Of a DNA stretch of 64,000 nt, positions 11,911-22,807 are shown one piece after another. Numbering within the stretch: position 1 is the stretch's first letter; each line of letters opens with the position of its first letter. Source of the DNA: Pyrenula massariospora (taxonomy: Eukaryota; Ascomycota; Eurotiomycetes; Pyrenulales; Pyrenulaceae); contig JAGFMI010000003.1 of assembly GCA_021030905.1 (NCBI GenBank), positions 1,860,001-1,924,000 of the forward strand. The letters are read 5' to 3'. Under the pieces are notes generated by a model. That model did no database searches and was not told where the DNA came from. It saw nothing but the letters and a program-made list of their open reading frames with translations. The position numbers and the translations under genes are program-made.

Positions 11911-13703
11911 TGCATTACCGGTTCTCGTATTCTCGACGTCGTCTTCATAAACCACCGCATCGGGAGGAGATTTTCGCCAAGAAAGCGAAGAGCTTGTCGA
12001 CACAATAGAATATCTTCTTAAACGTCTTGACGGGAGATCGATGGAGAAGCTGAAGAGCATGACTGCCGGTAACAAAGCAGAAAGCAGCAACATTATACGA
12101 ACACTAAGAACTCATAAAGTCGTCGAGAGTACGTACAGCCCTGCCCCTATCAGTCCGGCACCACCTGTGCTGCTGCTACGTGCTGCCAGATTAAAAGGCC
12201 CGAGGAAGTGTGTCAAGTGAAGGAAATCGAGCTCTGCACCTCCACTACTCAGACTTGCGAGGATCACGCCTACCGTCTTAGTAGTAACGGTAGCTCCATC
12301 AGTGCATGGCAGAGTCAGAGCTATCAGCAGCATACCGCATATTGAAAGGCCAACAAATAGGAGGGCTCGAGCCGAATATGAGAAAGCATGCATGAAGGAA
12401 AGAACAATTAATTTCTTAACGAAGTTGGGTATGGCGTTGGCTAGCAGAACCACTCCCTTTGATACGACAGGGCCGACAAAGTCTAAGGCAGCGGAGAAGA
12501 TCTCTTATAGAGACGAATAACGCATGATCAGACGCCCAGAGCGAAGTCGATAGATCGCGCAGCAGTCTCAGTTCCATAGGTGTAGTCAAAGAATAATTCC
12601 ACTTGCGATGCACAGTGGTAGAAGTGGAAGCACAAGCGGCTAGAGAGAAGGACGCCGAACTATTTATGTGCACTGATTCTGTTATAGGAAGAAGTTGTAT
12701 CAAATCTAAAGTTTATTGCCCAAAAGCACGAGTCAGGGTAATATCACCCGATGGTGCTCCACACTCTCAGCCCTCTCAAGCTACCTTGACCTCTCTAGGC
12801 AAATAGGTAAATAATGCAGAAGCGAAAATAGATCAACGATTCGTGCGGCTCATTGAATCTGATGCTGTCTACAGCTCTATGGTGCAGCCCGCCAAGCTAG
12901 GGGATAGGGATAAATGAACGGCTGGCTCCGTGCCCACAGATAGAGGGTCTCAATAGTTGTTGTCGCGCTGTTGGGCCGCGTCTGCCGCAGACCTCCTTTG
13001 GACTGATATAGAATACCTACCTGCCTAGGTAGCTGTCCTACCTTACGATACCTAGATTAATACAACCCTTTAACCACCTATTCAACAGGGTTTCGCAAAT
13101 CTACTTCTTTGTCAGCCGTTGCTGGAAGGCCTACGGTATGGGGTGAATTGCCTTGTCGATGCCCCCAATCTTGATCCGAAATCTCCGGAAATGTTTTCGT
13201 ATGCACGGTCTTTTCCGGGCCAACGTATATATAAGCTTACGTCGGGTTGGCACAGATAAAATTCGCGTTGGCACGGACCGAGCCGGACCAATCAAAAAAT
13301 CCTCGACATTTATGTAAAGGTCTGTCCTGACACACCACACGTAGCCACTGTCCTCCACCTAGATAGTTAGGTTCATCCATCATCGTGCTTTTCCCCATGT
13401 TCCTACCCAACAGGGCGTACGATAGTTTGCAAAACTCTAAGTAGATCTACATTTGCATTTACGTACCAGCTAACATTTATGCCCCTTGGATAAGGCGTTC
13501 TCACACAAACATATTTTGCCACGATTGTTATCCTTGCCTTTCGCATGGGCGCGGTACCGGATACAGCTCTTCGGCAAGATGAGTCCCATTCATGGCTCTT
13601 TTCATTTATTGCCTCGTTGGGCAGAAATGCCATTCTCTCAACTCAAAAAGACCCGTCTTTTCTTCTTTCAGAATCTCCTGTATGAGCCGTCGTGTCGCGC
13701 CGA
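11911..13703. other. Gene-poor region after the minisatellite
   Basis: About 1.8 kb with only short open frames on both strands. A plus-strand stretch near 11985-12210 stays open and looks weakly protein-like (KRLDGRSMEKLKSM), but no family could be recognised and stops follow. It may be a worn gene remnant. TATATATAA-like sequence is present near 13225. Confidence 0.35.
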
Positions 13704-15659
13704 ATGGCTCCCATTTTCCCATACTTTGTGGCCTTGTCGCTCGGATTGCTTTTACAATGCCAAGCTATTTGTGACATTGATAGGAAATCATGCCGGGCCG
13801 TTGGCAGACTTGACGACGTCACGAAATGGGTGGAAAAGGCCCAGGTCATCGGGTCAAGTGGGTTCAAATTCAAATCATCGGCTGAGCTACATCTGATCGG
13901 ATGGCAGCGGCGGTGGAAAAGTGGAACTATGAAGTCCAAAGACAGCGGCCAAACGTAGCAATACCAATGTTCAAGGCCCTTCTCCCTTTCAGCGACCACA
14001 AGCAAGCCTTGAGTAGGTCGACTCCTTGGCACTTGGCTCTCGAGATATAAACAATTCTATGTTACCTTGAAGCCTGGTTGCTCGAATAACCCACGTACTT
14101 ATCAATCACTGCAGAATTCTTCGATCTAGCTGCCGACATGTGCAGCCCAAAGTCTCCTTTCACGGCCAGATTCTTCTGCAATGAAGACAGGCTTGTTGCG
14201 GATGATACAGAGAAATATCTTATTGACACTGCCTTCAGAGCGAAGAATAAAAAAAGCTACAAGGTGAAGGTGGGACTCTTACAGAAAGACGAAAATGGAA
14301 ACGTGATCGAAGACCTAGACGGTACACCGTTCAAGCCATGCTCTTCTGGCGCCCTTGCCTATGTGTTTCAAGGTACGTTACCCCGGTCATATCTTTACTT
14401 TGATCAAAACCTCATATCCTACCCCAAACTAGGACAGGGGGATCTGGAGGGTGTAGTGCATGTGCAACTATGCCCTAGCGTATTCCAGCAATCAAAGTTC
14501 GGGCCAGACTTGCGAGAGATAAGCGCGATAAAGAACGACGGATTAGAGAAGGACCGGAACTTTGGAAATGATATAAGCATCCTACAACCTCCAGAAGCCA
14601 TTATTTTCCATGAGGTATTGCTCGAGTCAAGGACCGTTGACCTTGCCAAAGCTAACGTGATAATATCAGATGATGCACATAGTTGGCGGCATTTGGAAAC
14701 TAAGTGCTGAAGACTCCGACTCGACTTTTAAGGGAAGGGCACGAGTGACCGATTATATCACCAAGAATGGAAACGAAATCTCTGTCTACGGTTTCGATAT
14801 TTGCCGAAGAGAATTTATGGCAGCGCAGCCAACACTGTGGGTTGCGGATTGCTTAGCCATAATCGCTAAAGGTACGTGTTTTAGATCTATTGTAGCATTT
14901 CGAAAAAGATTGCGCCAGGAATCAATCACCGAGCAGCCGCTTACACGTCCCCGTCCAGGCATATATTTGCAGCTTAGAAAGAATTCAATGACCGGCCAAC
15001 CAAACGACCCCAAACGGCATCCTACGATCTGGGCCCATGGTATGGTCGATCCACTCACCTTGGATCCTCCCCGCAGCCCCGACGACCACTTTCGCCTTAT
15101 CAGAGACCAGCTGGCAAACGTGTTGCTTGACACTCTCGCCTTATCCCAGAGCATTGACACAGTGAAGGCCAAGGCAAAATCCGCCCTCCGTCAGTCAAAC
15201 CGGAAAAGCGTGCAGTTGAAGATCCGCCGCGCAATCGTCCGAATCAAGGAGGCGCAACTAGACGGAGAGGAAAAGAGGGCTCAGGCGCTGCGCTACTACG
15301 CCGAAATCCGGAAAGCCATCGACACCAGAAATCTGGCGGGCATGGCTGGAAACAAAGCGAGTCTTGTGGAGACGTTAAGACATGCAGGGGAGGCGCTGCT
15401 AAGGGCCCAGGCCGCGCAGGAATTTGCAGAAGAGGAGCTAGAGAAGGAGCAGGAGGATCCGGATGCGTGTTCCATGGACGAGGAGGAAGAGGAAGAGCCG
15501 AAGCAAGAAGCGGAGGTGAAGGAGGAGGAGGCAGAAGAGCAAGCACAAGAGGATGACGTGGGAGAAGACGCTCTCGCGCACCTGAAATTGGATCAGGAGC
15601 AGATAGAAAGAGACGCGTGGATTGCGGTGGCTCTGAGATGGGGTCAAGAAGGTGATTGA
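13704..15659 (+). CDS. Secreted-type HExxH metallopeptidase (aspzincin/M35-like) with long charged C-terminal tail
   Basis: Model: exons 13704-13857, 14115-14372, 14433-14614, 14670-14871 and 14959-15659, all GT-AG and in phase, 498 residues. Exon 1 encodes a signal peptide (MAPIFPYFVALSLGLLLQCQA). The middle contains the cysteine pattern seen in fungal secreted metallopeptidases (KPCSSGALAYVF... VHVQLCPSVF). The zinc motif HEMMH is at residues 197-201 and is created only by removing intron 3, which splits it HE|MMH. Downstream, VTDY, VYGFD and WVADCLAIIAKGIYL resemble the aspzincin GTxD...YG...NADSYA...AiYL region. Residues ~270-498 are a highly charged helical tail ending in a Glu-rich block (EEEEEEPKQE). 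The family's usual tail is absent or short, so this is unusual. Introns 2 and 4 (60 and 87 bp) are 3n and stop-free. The exon 1 junction (257-bp intron) is the least certain part; the alternative start is ATG 14138, without signal peptide. Confidence 0.7.
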
Positions 15660-18061
15660 GATAACAGCGGGGGAAGTCTGGAAGAGCTGGGTGTATCTCT
15701 AGGCTCAGGTCATCTTGAGCTGGACACATATTTCTTCACGCCAAATCCACAATCGCTCTCCAACGAGCAATCGACGAGTGCCTATCTCGAACCGTTCGGC
15801 AACTGTTCATTCCATTGCGCTGGGGTAGATGCAATCTTCAGACGTTGAGTTCGCGAGGAGCCCAGGTGTTCCAGTATTGTAGAGCAGGTTGTGCCAACGA
15901 AAGGGGGAGAGCTCTGGATCTTGTTAATGTGCAAGCTCAATGACAGAACCTTCTCTTTGCACTTCCATGCATGGGACAAAGGTGCTAGCAGGAGCCCCTC
16001 GAGCTCTGGATCAACCAGCATTGCAGCAACAGAGGCGTCGACGAGTCCAGTGCGCTGTACGGCCTACTCCTTTTCACAAAGTATGAATTAATTCATTGTC
16101 AATGATCGTACATGAGGAATAGAAATTAAAGATCCATCAATTCACTTTATATTCATACGCGAAGCCCGTCCATAATGCCCGACATGTCTCTTACATCTGA
16201 GGACCGAGTTCTCACTCTAAGTAGAGCCACATCATTGCGTGACAGTCGCCGTTAGGGACTGGCTGATCATTGGGGGTTGCTGTGGGGTGCACCTCCAACG
16301 CTCGAGGGCTTCACAGCTTCGCAGGACCCTGGAGGGTGGGAGGCATAAGGCTGGGAGCCTCTGAAGGGGTGGACCCTGAGCCTTGAGGTCCCCTCAGCGG
16401 CAAGAAGTGGGTCCCCCAGCCAGGGGTCCCGTCAAGCCACCCGCTGCTTCTTGCCCAGCCATGCCTAACAGCGGCTATCATTGCCCTTTGGCCCTCCGAA
16501 TGCCCACCAAGGCGCGCGCAGTCATACTGCCTTTCAAGATTTCCAGTGAGGAATGCTTTTCTGGTATCCTGGATTTCTGCGGCAAAGAGGGATCACTTTC
16601 TTGCCAGGCTTGAAGCATATGCGATATCCTAGTAAGACGGTCAATTGATCGCCGATCTTTCGCTGCTGCACAAATTGACTCTGCATTTATCCGAACGAGG
16701 TATGGAGACGGCGTCATCACGGAGTTGCCGCTATTGACGCAAGGTGCATGCTACCCGTCGGAGTGTCCCTAGCTGCATACGAAATGAAAGATCAACACCT
16801 GGTCAAGGCGTGGCCCCCAAACAAAGTAGTTAACCCGGGCCTCAATCATAGCCACATTCTCCAAGAACGATTGTCTCCAGCTCAAAGCATTCATAAATGC
16901 ATCGTGAAAACAGACGCTCCTAACAAGCAGGAATTATTTCGTATCTATGCTTTTGAAAAAGGGCAGTGCCCAACATCAGCACAGGATTGTTGCCTCGCTT
17001 CCGGTCAAATAATTCCTTGAGGGTCGATAGGCGAGGTGCTACGCATCATATATCCGGGGTGCGCTGCTTGCGAGGCTGATTCGGTACGATAATGGTGTTG
17101 CCCTCTGCTGGAACACGCCGGATTCCCGGAACTTGTGCTCGTCGAGTCGGAAACGCAAAAGGGGCTCATTGACCGCAGATTCTTGAAACTGAGGAAGACG
17201 AAGTGACGACCTAGATGCGTCAAACCTCTAGGTATGCTTTCCAATCCCAGAGGGCCGGGTGGCGGGAACAAGAGGCGTGGTGAGACCATCCGTTCCAGAA
17301 TATGCCTATAAGCTGAGATCAACAGATCCTCGATACGGGTAGCGTGTTACTGTATAGGCATGCAATCCGAGCCCCACAGGAACCCATGCCAGCTGCACAG
17401 CTATGCATGCAACAATCGTTCTAGCAGAACCGACAACATTGTAAACAGCTCAGTGCATATGCGGCGCGTACAGAGCTGGGCCTGCCTTCCCAGGGGCCGA
17501 GCCGATCCGAACGAGTAATATGACATTTTGCAACTTGCGAGCAGGCTACCAGTTAGGCGCAGCCTACATCATGATGGTGTATAACTTTCTTTGGCCAACA
17601 AGGAGCTGCATCTTGCGTTCCACGACATTGCGCTGCCATGTTCTGGAGATGTATGCTAAAGCAATAATTGCTAATTCAGCTTTTCAGCTCGAATCAACAA
17701 GCAGCATGAACGGTCCAAAAGAGACGGATATCGGCGCACATTGTCAGTGCTTCGCTAATGTAAGGCTCGGACTTCTTGCTACTTCTTTTAAAAATCCCTC
17801 ACACCATCAACATACCTCTGAGAGTATCGCTCTGCGCGAGCTGCATGTATTTCGCAAACTCGTTGAATTCTGCCTCACCAGACCTGAATTAAAACAATCC
17901 GCACCCTTGGTAAGATGGGATATGAATTAATGATCGCTTTCAATTACCTTCGCATTCCTAGGTGAACTGTGTCTCGCTTGCCATTGCATCAAGTTGAGCT
18001 TCTACTGAACGAGCCTTAACGAGATATTTTATCCTCTCCTAGAAGGGCCTAGCCTCGAGTC
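15660..18061. other. Long intergenic region
   Basis: 2.4 kb without a supportable gene. Short open frames on both strands lack recognisable domains, coherent codon use or splice logic. The stretch 16280-16460 is GC-rich and the rest is average. The last few hundred bases must contain the PTH11-like promoter. Confidence 0.4.
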
Positions 18062-19677
18062 ATGGTTCTCTCCTACCTCCACCGGCCTACGGGACCAAGT
18101 GCATCTTCCAGTCTCCTAGTTGTCAGCGGTATGCTGCCTGCTCTGAGCCTTCTAGCTGTCGCACTTCGCCTGCATGTTCGTCGGTTGCAAAAATTGAAGT
18201 ACAACGTCGATGATTGGATCATGATTCCGGCGCTGTGTCTTGTGATTGGGATGGGTATTTGTGGGATCATAGGTGCTCAAAATACTGATTCTCGCCACTG
18301 AAAACCTGTTCTGCTCTAAAAACTGACCAGTCGAATACAGGCGTGAAAAACAAAGTTTTAGGTTACAATATTCCTCGGCATGCTTCAGAAAGCAGTAAGA
18401 CCGTTGAAGGGACGGTATGTCGTTGATTCTTAATAAAGACTTCGAAATAAAGTGGGCAAGTCTATATCTTTTCCCGGATCCACTTTTTTTTGCAGACAAG
18501 AAAACGCCATGGATATCACTGAATAAATGTTCGACCAATTTCTGACGATGGATGCAGCTCATGGAATCTTTCCAATACATTCAAATTGGAGCTCTGGCGT
18601 TGATCAAATCTGGCGCTTTGGCTTTCTACCACCGCATTTTTTGCAGCAGCTGCAATCGTGAACGGTTCTACTTCTGGATACTGGGAACATTTGTTGTCGT
18701 CTGTCTATGGGCCCTGGCTATGCTGCTCATGAATACGTTCCAGTGTGGCGCTCATTTCGACGCCTTACTTAACGTTGACAAATTTTTTGGACATTGCGGA
18801 GCTGCGGGTCCCACCGGCCAAGTTTTTGCCGTAACAGATTTCGTTCTTGACATGTGGATAATTCTCTTGCCCATACCAAAGGTATGTTGAGTCTTAACGA
18901 AACGCTCACATTGTGATTCAAAGGGCCATACTGATGAGCGATCTGCGCAACGAAAAAGATATTTTCCCTACACACAACTACGGCGCGAAAGCTTGGTATC
19001 ACTGGAGTGTTCATGCTGGCGGCAATGTGAGAGACATCTGAATCCCCTCAGTACTTTTGTAACAGCTCCCTAGCGGCTTGGGAGCCTCCCTGGCACGGAT
19101 GGTTGCGTATAGCCAGATCGATGATTGTGGGTCCCTTTCCGACACGCTAGAAAGATTTCATGCTCATTGTTATTTAGTAATTTACGATCCAGAAGCAGAT
19201 TACCGTTGTCAGAATCCATTTCATTTTGAACGAAATGTACGCCCCTCACACTTGCTAACATGAGTATCTTTAGTGGAAGAAACCCTATATATCTTTTGGT
19301 CCATTCTCGAAGCCGGCCTCTGCCTACTCGCTGTAAATCTACCCTCTCTCTCGGCTTACAAAACTCTCCTCTCCCAAGATAAGATGCTTGACTCTATCCG
19401 AAGCTTCTTCTCCTTTCGACTCCCATGGCCCGGCACCGGCCGAGGATCTCGCTCTCGCAACAATTCTTTACGTGCCGCATGGGATGGCGCAGGAACCATG
19501 GATACAAAAGTGTCGCCATCCTTTTCGACACTCGTTCCTTCCGAGCCAGGAAACCGGCTTGCGATGCGCGATCTGGAGGGGCAACCGCAACTGCCCTCCC
19601 TGCCCAAGCAGGCGATCCTTGTCGAATCGAGCCTTTGGCAGCAGTCATCCTCTCCGAGTGCCGGGAACGCATCCTAA
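18062..19677 (+). CDS. PTH11/SAT4-family seven-transmembrane protein (rhodopsin-like fungal receptor)
   Basis: Seven exons, 18062-18272, 18341-18414, 18558-18881, 18959-19026, 19074-19126, 19178-19204 and 19274-19677, encode 386 residues with all junctions in phase. Family hallmarks: KYNVDDWIMIPALCLVIGMG, GVKNKVLGYNIPRH, LALIKSGALAFYHRIF, an acidic/aromatic loop with paired Cys (FQCG...FGHCG), DFVLDMWIILLPIPK, then IFSLHTTTARKLGITGVF, ASLARMVAYSQID and FWSILEAGLCLLAVNLPSL. About seven hydrophobic segments are followed by a Ser-rich ~90-residue cytoplasmic tail. Such proteins are plasma-membrane receptors in filamentous fungi, PTH11 being needed for appressorium induction in Magnaporthe; the ligand is unknown. 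Exon 6 is only 27 bp. Intron 1 contains two units resembling the minisatellite at 11791. Confidence 0.85.
18289..18326 (+). repeat. Two minisatellite-like units in intron 1 of the PTH11-like gene
   Basis: ATTCTCGCCACTGAAAACC followed by TGTTCTGCTCTAAAAACTG resembles the 20-bp units of the array at 11791-11910 (ATTCTCGTCTCTGAAACC). Similarity was judged by eye. Confidence 0.35.
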
Positions 19678-20897
19678 TATGGGGGAGAGCGAGACGGTGT
19701 TAGACGAGACGTGGGGTTTTAGCACGGCGAAAGGACAAAGTTTGATCACTCGTAGTTACAGCCTTCGTGTCACACCTTGGATCGTATTGCAAAGGGGCTA
19801 TCTTGGGTGGACATCGTGCATACCAAGCCCCTACGCGGTCATCCAATTGGAAAAAGGCTCCACGATTTACACGAAAGTATAATGCGTTGAAGGCCGGGGC
19901 AGATACTGTCGAAATCAGGGCTTAGCGACCCGAAACAATCATAGGCCGCATCATCATCATCTGCTTTCTACAGAGTTAGAGCGGCCTAGTAAAAACACTC
20001 ATATCTTTGAGGAGATTGGTGGAGAAGGAAATGCAGCGGTCAGTGGTTCGGCTGTGCTGTTGTCGTCAGCACGGAACGGGAGGAAACTTTTTATTTGAAA
20101 ACTCCAAAGAAGGGGAAAGGGGAAATCAAGATAAACTGATATAGGGAATTATAATTATAAGAGAGTATTGATATAGGAGTAATTGTAATTCGCGACGTCA
20201 AGGCTGCGTACAGGAATTCTCTAGGATTAGGCAGATTACAGGGTAGTCAGGAGAGACGGCAATGATAGACCGGGAGCAAAAGCACCCAGAAGCAGCGCCA
20301 AAGGCTTCTCTTTCCGGCGCCTGTTGCACCTGTTGCACCCATAATTCTAGTAGGAAATCTGGTCTCCGAGTTGTTACGTCATTGCAGACAATAACGGTCT
20401 CGGGAATATATCTGAAATACGCTCAAAGTAGAGTGCTCAAGGTTTCTCCAAAAATGATCGGAGCACAACGAGATCCGGCGTCCTGCTCGTGATCGTCTCA
20501 TCGTTCAATCCCATACTAAGATTAAATGCTGACAAATTATATATCCCAAAAGGATCAAGCACGTTAGCCTATGCCTTTTGATACTGTTGAACCTATATCT
20601 TCTTGCGGTATTGAAGGATTATCTTTTCAATCAATTCTCACATCCGACTTACCTTTGACTTGTTCAAGCAATCCTTCTTATCTTTAGGCCAACCTCTCCC
20701 AGCTTAAGCCAATATCGCTGAAGCTTTTAAGGCTCAACATTTCCAACCTTTTCTCTTCTCTATTGAAATCTCAATTAATCCCCAGAACACGCAGACACCG
20801 TACCCATTTTCTTACGACATTAGAGCTTTGATAATCTAAGGGCCTTGAATGACCTTGCCTGTTCGGTGTCAACGTAGACGACAGAATTGTTAGCACT
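19678..20897. other. Intergenic region between PTH11-like and AKR genes
   Basis: 1.2 kb. It contains an AT-rich patch at about 20140-20190 and a short doubled CTGTTGCAC at about 20321-20338. No gene was seen; the last part is the promoter and 5' UTR of the aldo-keto reductase. Confidence 0.45.
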
Positions 20898-21927
20898 ATG
20901 GCCAGCAAAGGACTTAAGCCTGTGTTCGGTGGCGGTACTATCCGCGACGGGAGAGCCTTTGCCGACGACCATGTGATCCAGCAACTGTACAAGGTGCTCA
21001 AGGAAGGCGGCTGCGACACCATCGACACAGCTCGCTTGTACGGAAATTCCGAGGAGTGGATCGGCAAATCGCACGGCGGAGACCAATTTCTGATCGACAG
21101 CAAGACTCCCGGCGGTTTCATGCCTGGCGTCAGCAATTCAGCCGGTATACTCCAGCACGCCAAGGAGACGGTCGAGAAGCTGCAGGTCAAGAGCGTAAGT
21201 AACCCCCCCCCCCCGGCAGGGGGCACGATTCACAAGATCTCATCCACAACTCCAGGTCAACATATACTACATCCACTCCCCCGACCCCTCCCTCGACCTC
21301 GCCGACATGCTCGCAGGCATCAACGCCGCCCACCGCGCCGGCTACTTCACCCACTTCGGCCTCAGCAACTTCAAAGCCGCCGACGTCCAGCGCGTCCACG
21401 ACCTGTGCAAGGCGAACAACTACCCGCTCCCCACCGTCTACCAGGGCAACTACAGCCCCGTCGCGCGCCGCCCGGAGAAAGAGCTCTTCCCCACCCTGCG
21501 CAAGCTCGGCATCGCGTTCTACGTCTACAGCCCGATCGCGGGCGGGTTCCTGGCCAAGACGAAGGAGCAGATCATCGGGGGCGGCGCGGACGCGGGGCGG
21601 TTCAGCAAGGACCACGCCCTCGTCGGGCTGTATGGGGGCATGTACAGCAAGCCTTCGTACCACAGGGCGCTGGATCTGTGGGCCGAGGCGGCGCAGGCGG
21701 CGGGGTGTAGCAAGCCGGAGCTGGCGTACCGGTGGGTTGCGTTTGATTCGCCGCTGGACGTGAAGTATGGGGATGCGGTGGTTTTTGGAGCGAGCAAGAT
21801 GGGGCAGGTGGAGGAGACGTTGGGGTGGCTGAAGAAGGGGTCGGTGGGGGAGGTGGCGAGGGGGAAGATTGAGGAGATTTGGAAGACGATTGAGGGGGAT
21901 GCGCCGCTGGATAATTATAATCTGTGA
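20898..21927 (+). CDS. Aldo-keto reductase, AKR7/aflatoxin-aldehyde-reductase-like
   Basis: Two exons, 20898-21194 and 21256-21927, with a 61-bp intron, encode 322 residues. The catalytic set is visible: Asp in CDTIDTARLYG, Tyr in the same motif, Lys in LIDSKTPGG, His in YYIHSPDPS. QGNYSPVARRPEKELFPTLRKLGI and YSPIAGGFL match fungal AKR7 members, which reduce aldehydes with NADPH in the cytosol. The intron contains a run of 12 C just after the donor. Exon 2 is very GC-rich and changes from almost pure C-ending codons to G-ending codons around 21540-21560. This composition opens long false frames on the other strand and frame. The physiological substrate is unknown. Confidence 0.9.
21203..21214 (+). 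repeat. C12 homopolymer followed by a G-run in the AKR intron
   Basis: Twelve C lie eight bases after the donor GT and are followed by GGCAGGGGG. The C and G runs could pair. The run is a likely site of length variation but sits in an intron. Confidence 0.85.
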
Positions 21928-22807
21928 TGAGGAACGCTTCTCGGAAGGGGATAGGGTGTTTTAGCCTGGAAAGCGTAGTTGGCATTGAAGTGGTCGATGC
22001 AAAGAACGGCCTTTTTCTGCAGCCAGTTCGTAGAGTCCCGCTGACGATTTTGATGTATGCATGAAGAGCGGATGAACGGAAAGCTGAGGCAGACCTTACA
22101 CTTTAGTCTCACATATACATTTACCCCTTGGCGCACCCCCCATAATAATTATTCGGAAGACGACCTTATTCAACGTCGAAAAGGAAGTAGCGATGACAAG
22201 CTTTGGCTGGTGTCTGTTTAAGCTCTACATCTGACATGAATAAAACTCCTCAGAACCTCGGACGGCAAATTCGCGCGATTAAAGAAGTAATGACACAAAC
22301 TTCTGTCGGGTTGTAGAATTGTCGGAAAAAGTCCGCTACGGACTTGGTGAAACTGAGAAAGGAGGAGCCGAGGAGGTCGATAGCGTGCACCAACTCTCTG
22401 AACCCCGACTAAAGGTCGAGTGATAGAAAGGAAGAGGGGCGGTACATCGTTACGTTGTGGCAGAGCGATCACTGGAGGAGAGAGAATGGACCCAAAGGCG
22501 AGAATAGAGGCGGGGTGGGAGTAAGGCGTAGGGGTATACAAGAGGCTGTCTTTATGAAGCCCCAGGATGGGGGGTGGGTGAAAGGAAGAGTGGTGAGGGA
22601 TCGTGAGGATGAGGTCGAGAGTGTTGTGGGGAAGGAGCAAAACCTACGAGGGTGAGGTCTGGCATGGATGAGAATGATAGTTGAAGGTTAGGCGCTAGGG
22701 TGGTGACCGGATGTAGTAGAATGAGGTGCAAGTAGAGCGTTCAGAGCCCTTCGGTGAGCTTTCGGGACTGTTGCGAAGGATTTTCGTTGTTCATCTGATA
22801 GCACAAG
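21928..22807. other. Convergent intergenic region
   Basis: 880 bp between the 3' ends of the AKR (+) and DUF3176 (-) genes. Nothing further was recognised. Confidence 0.5.

Noticed and set aside
15244-15729. 161-codon minus-strand frame opposite the metallopeptidase tail
   Set aside because: It is the antisense of a Glu/Lys-rich coding stretch and is Pro/Leu-rich by composition only.
18882-18958. Apparent frameshift in the PTH11-like gene after LLPIPK
   Set aside because: A first attempt to splice at an earlier AG broke the frame; using AAAAAG at 18957-18958 restores PKIFSLHTTTARKL in phase, so the gene is intact.
21187-21663. Long open frame antisense to the AKR gene (158 codons) and a frame-shifted read-through of exon 1 (20898-21710)
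   Set aside because: Both result from the extreme GC and strand-skewed composition of exon 2; the AKR reading restores catalytic residues and the spliced product is a full family member.
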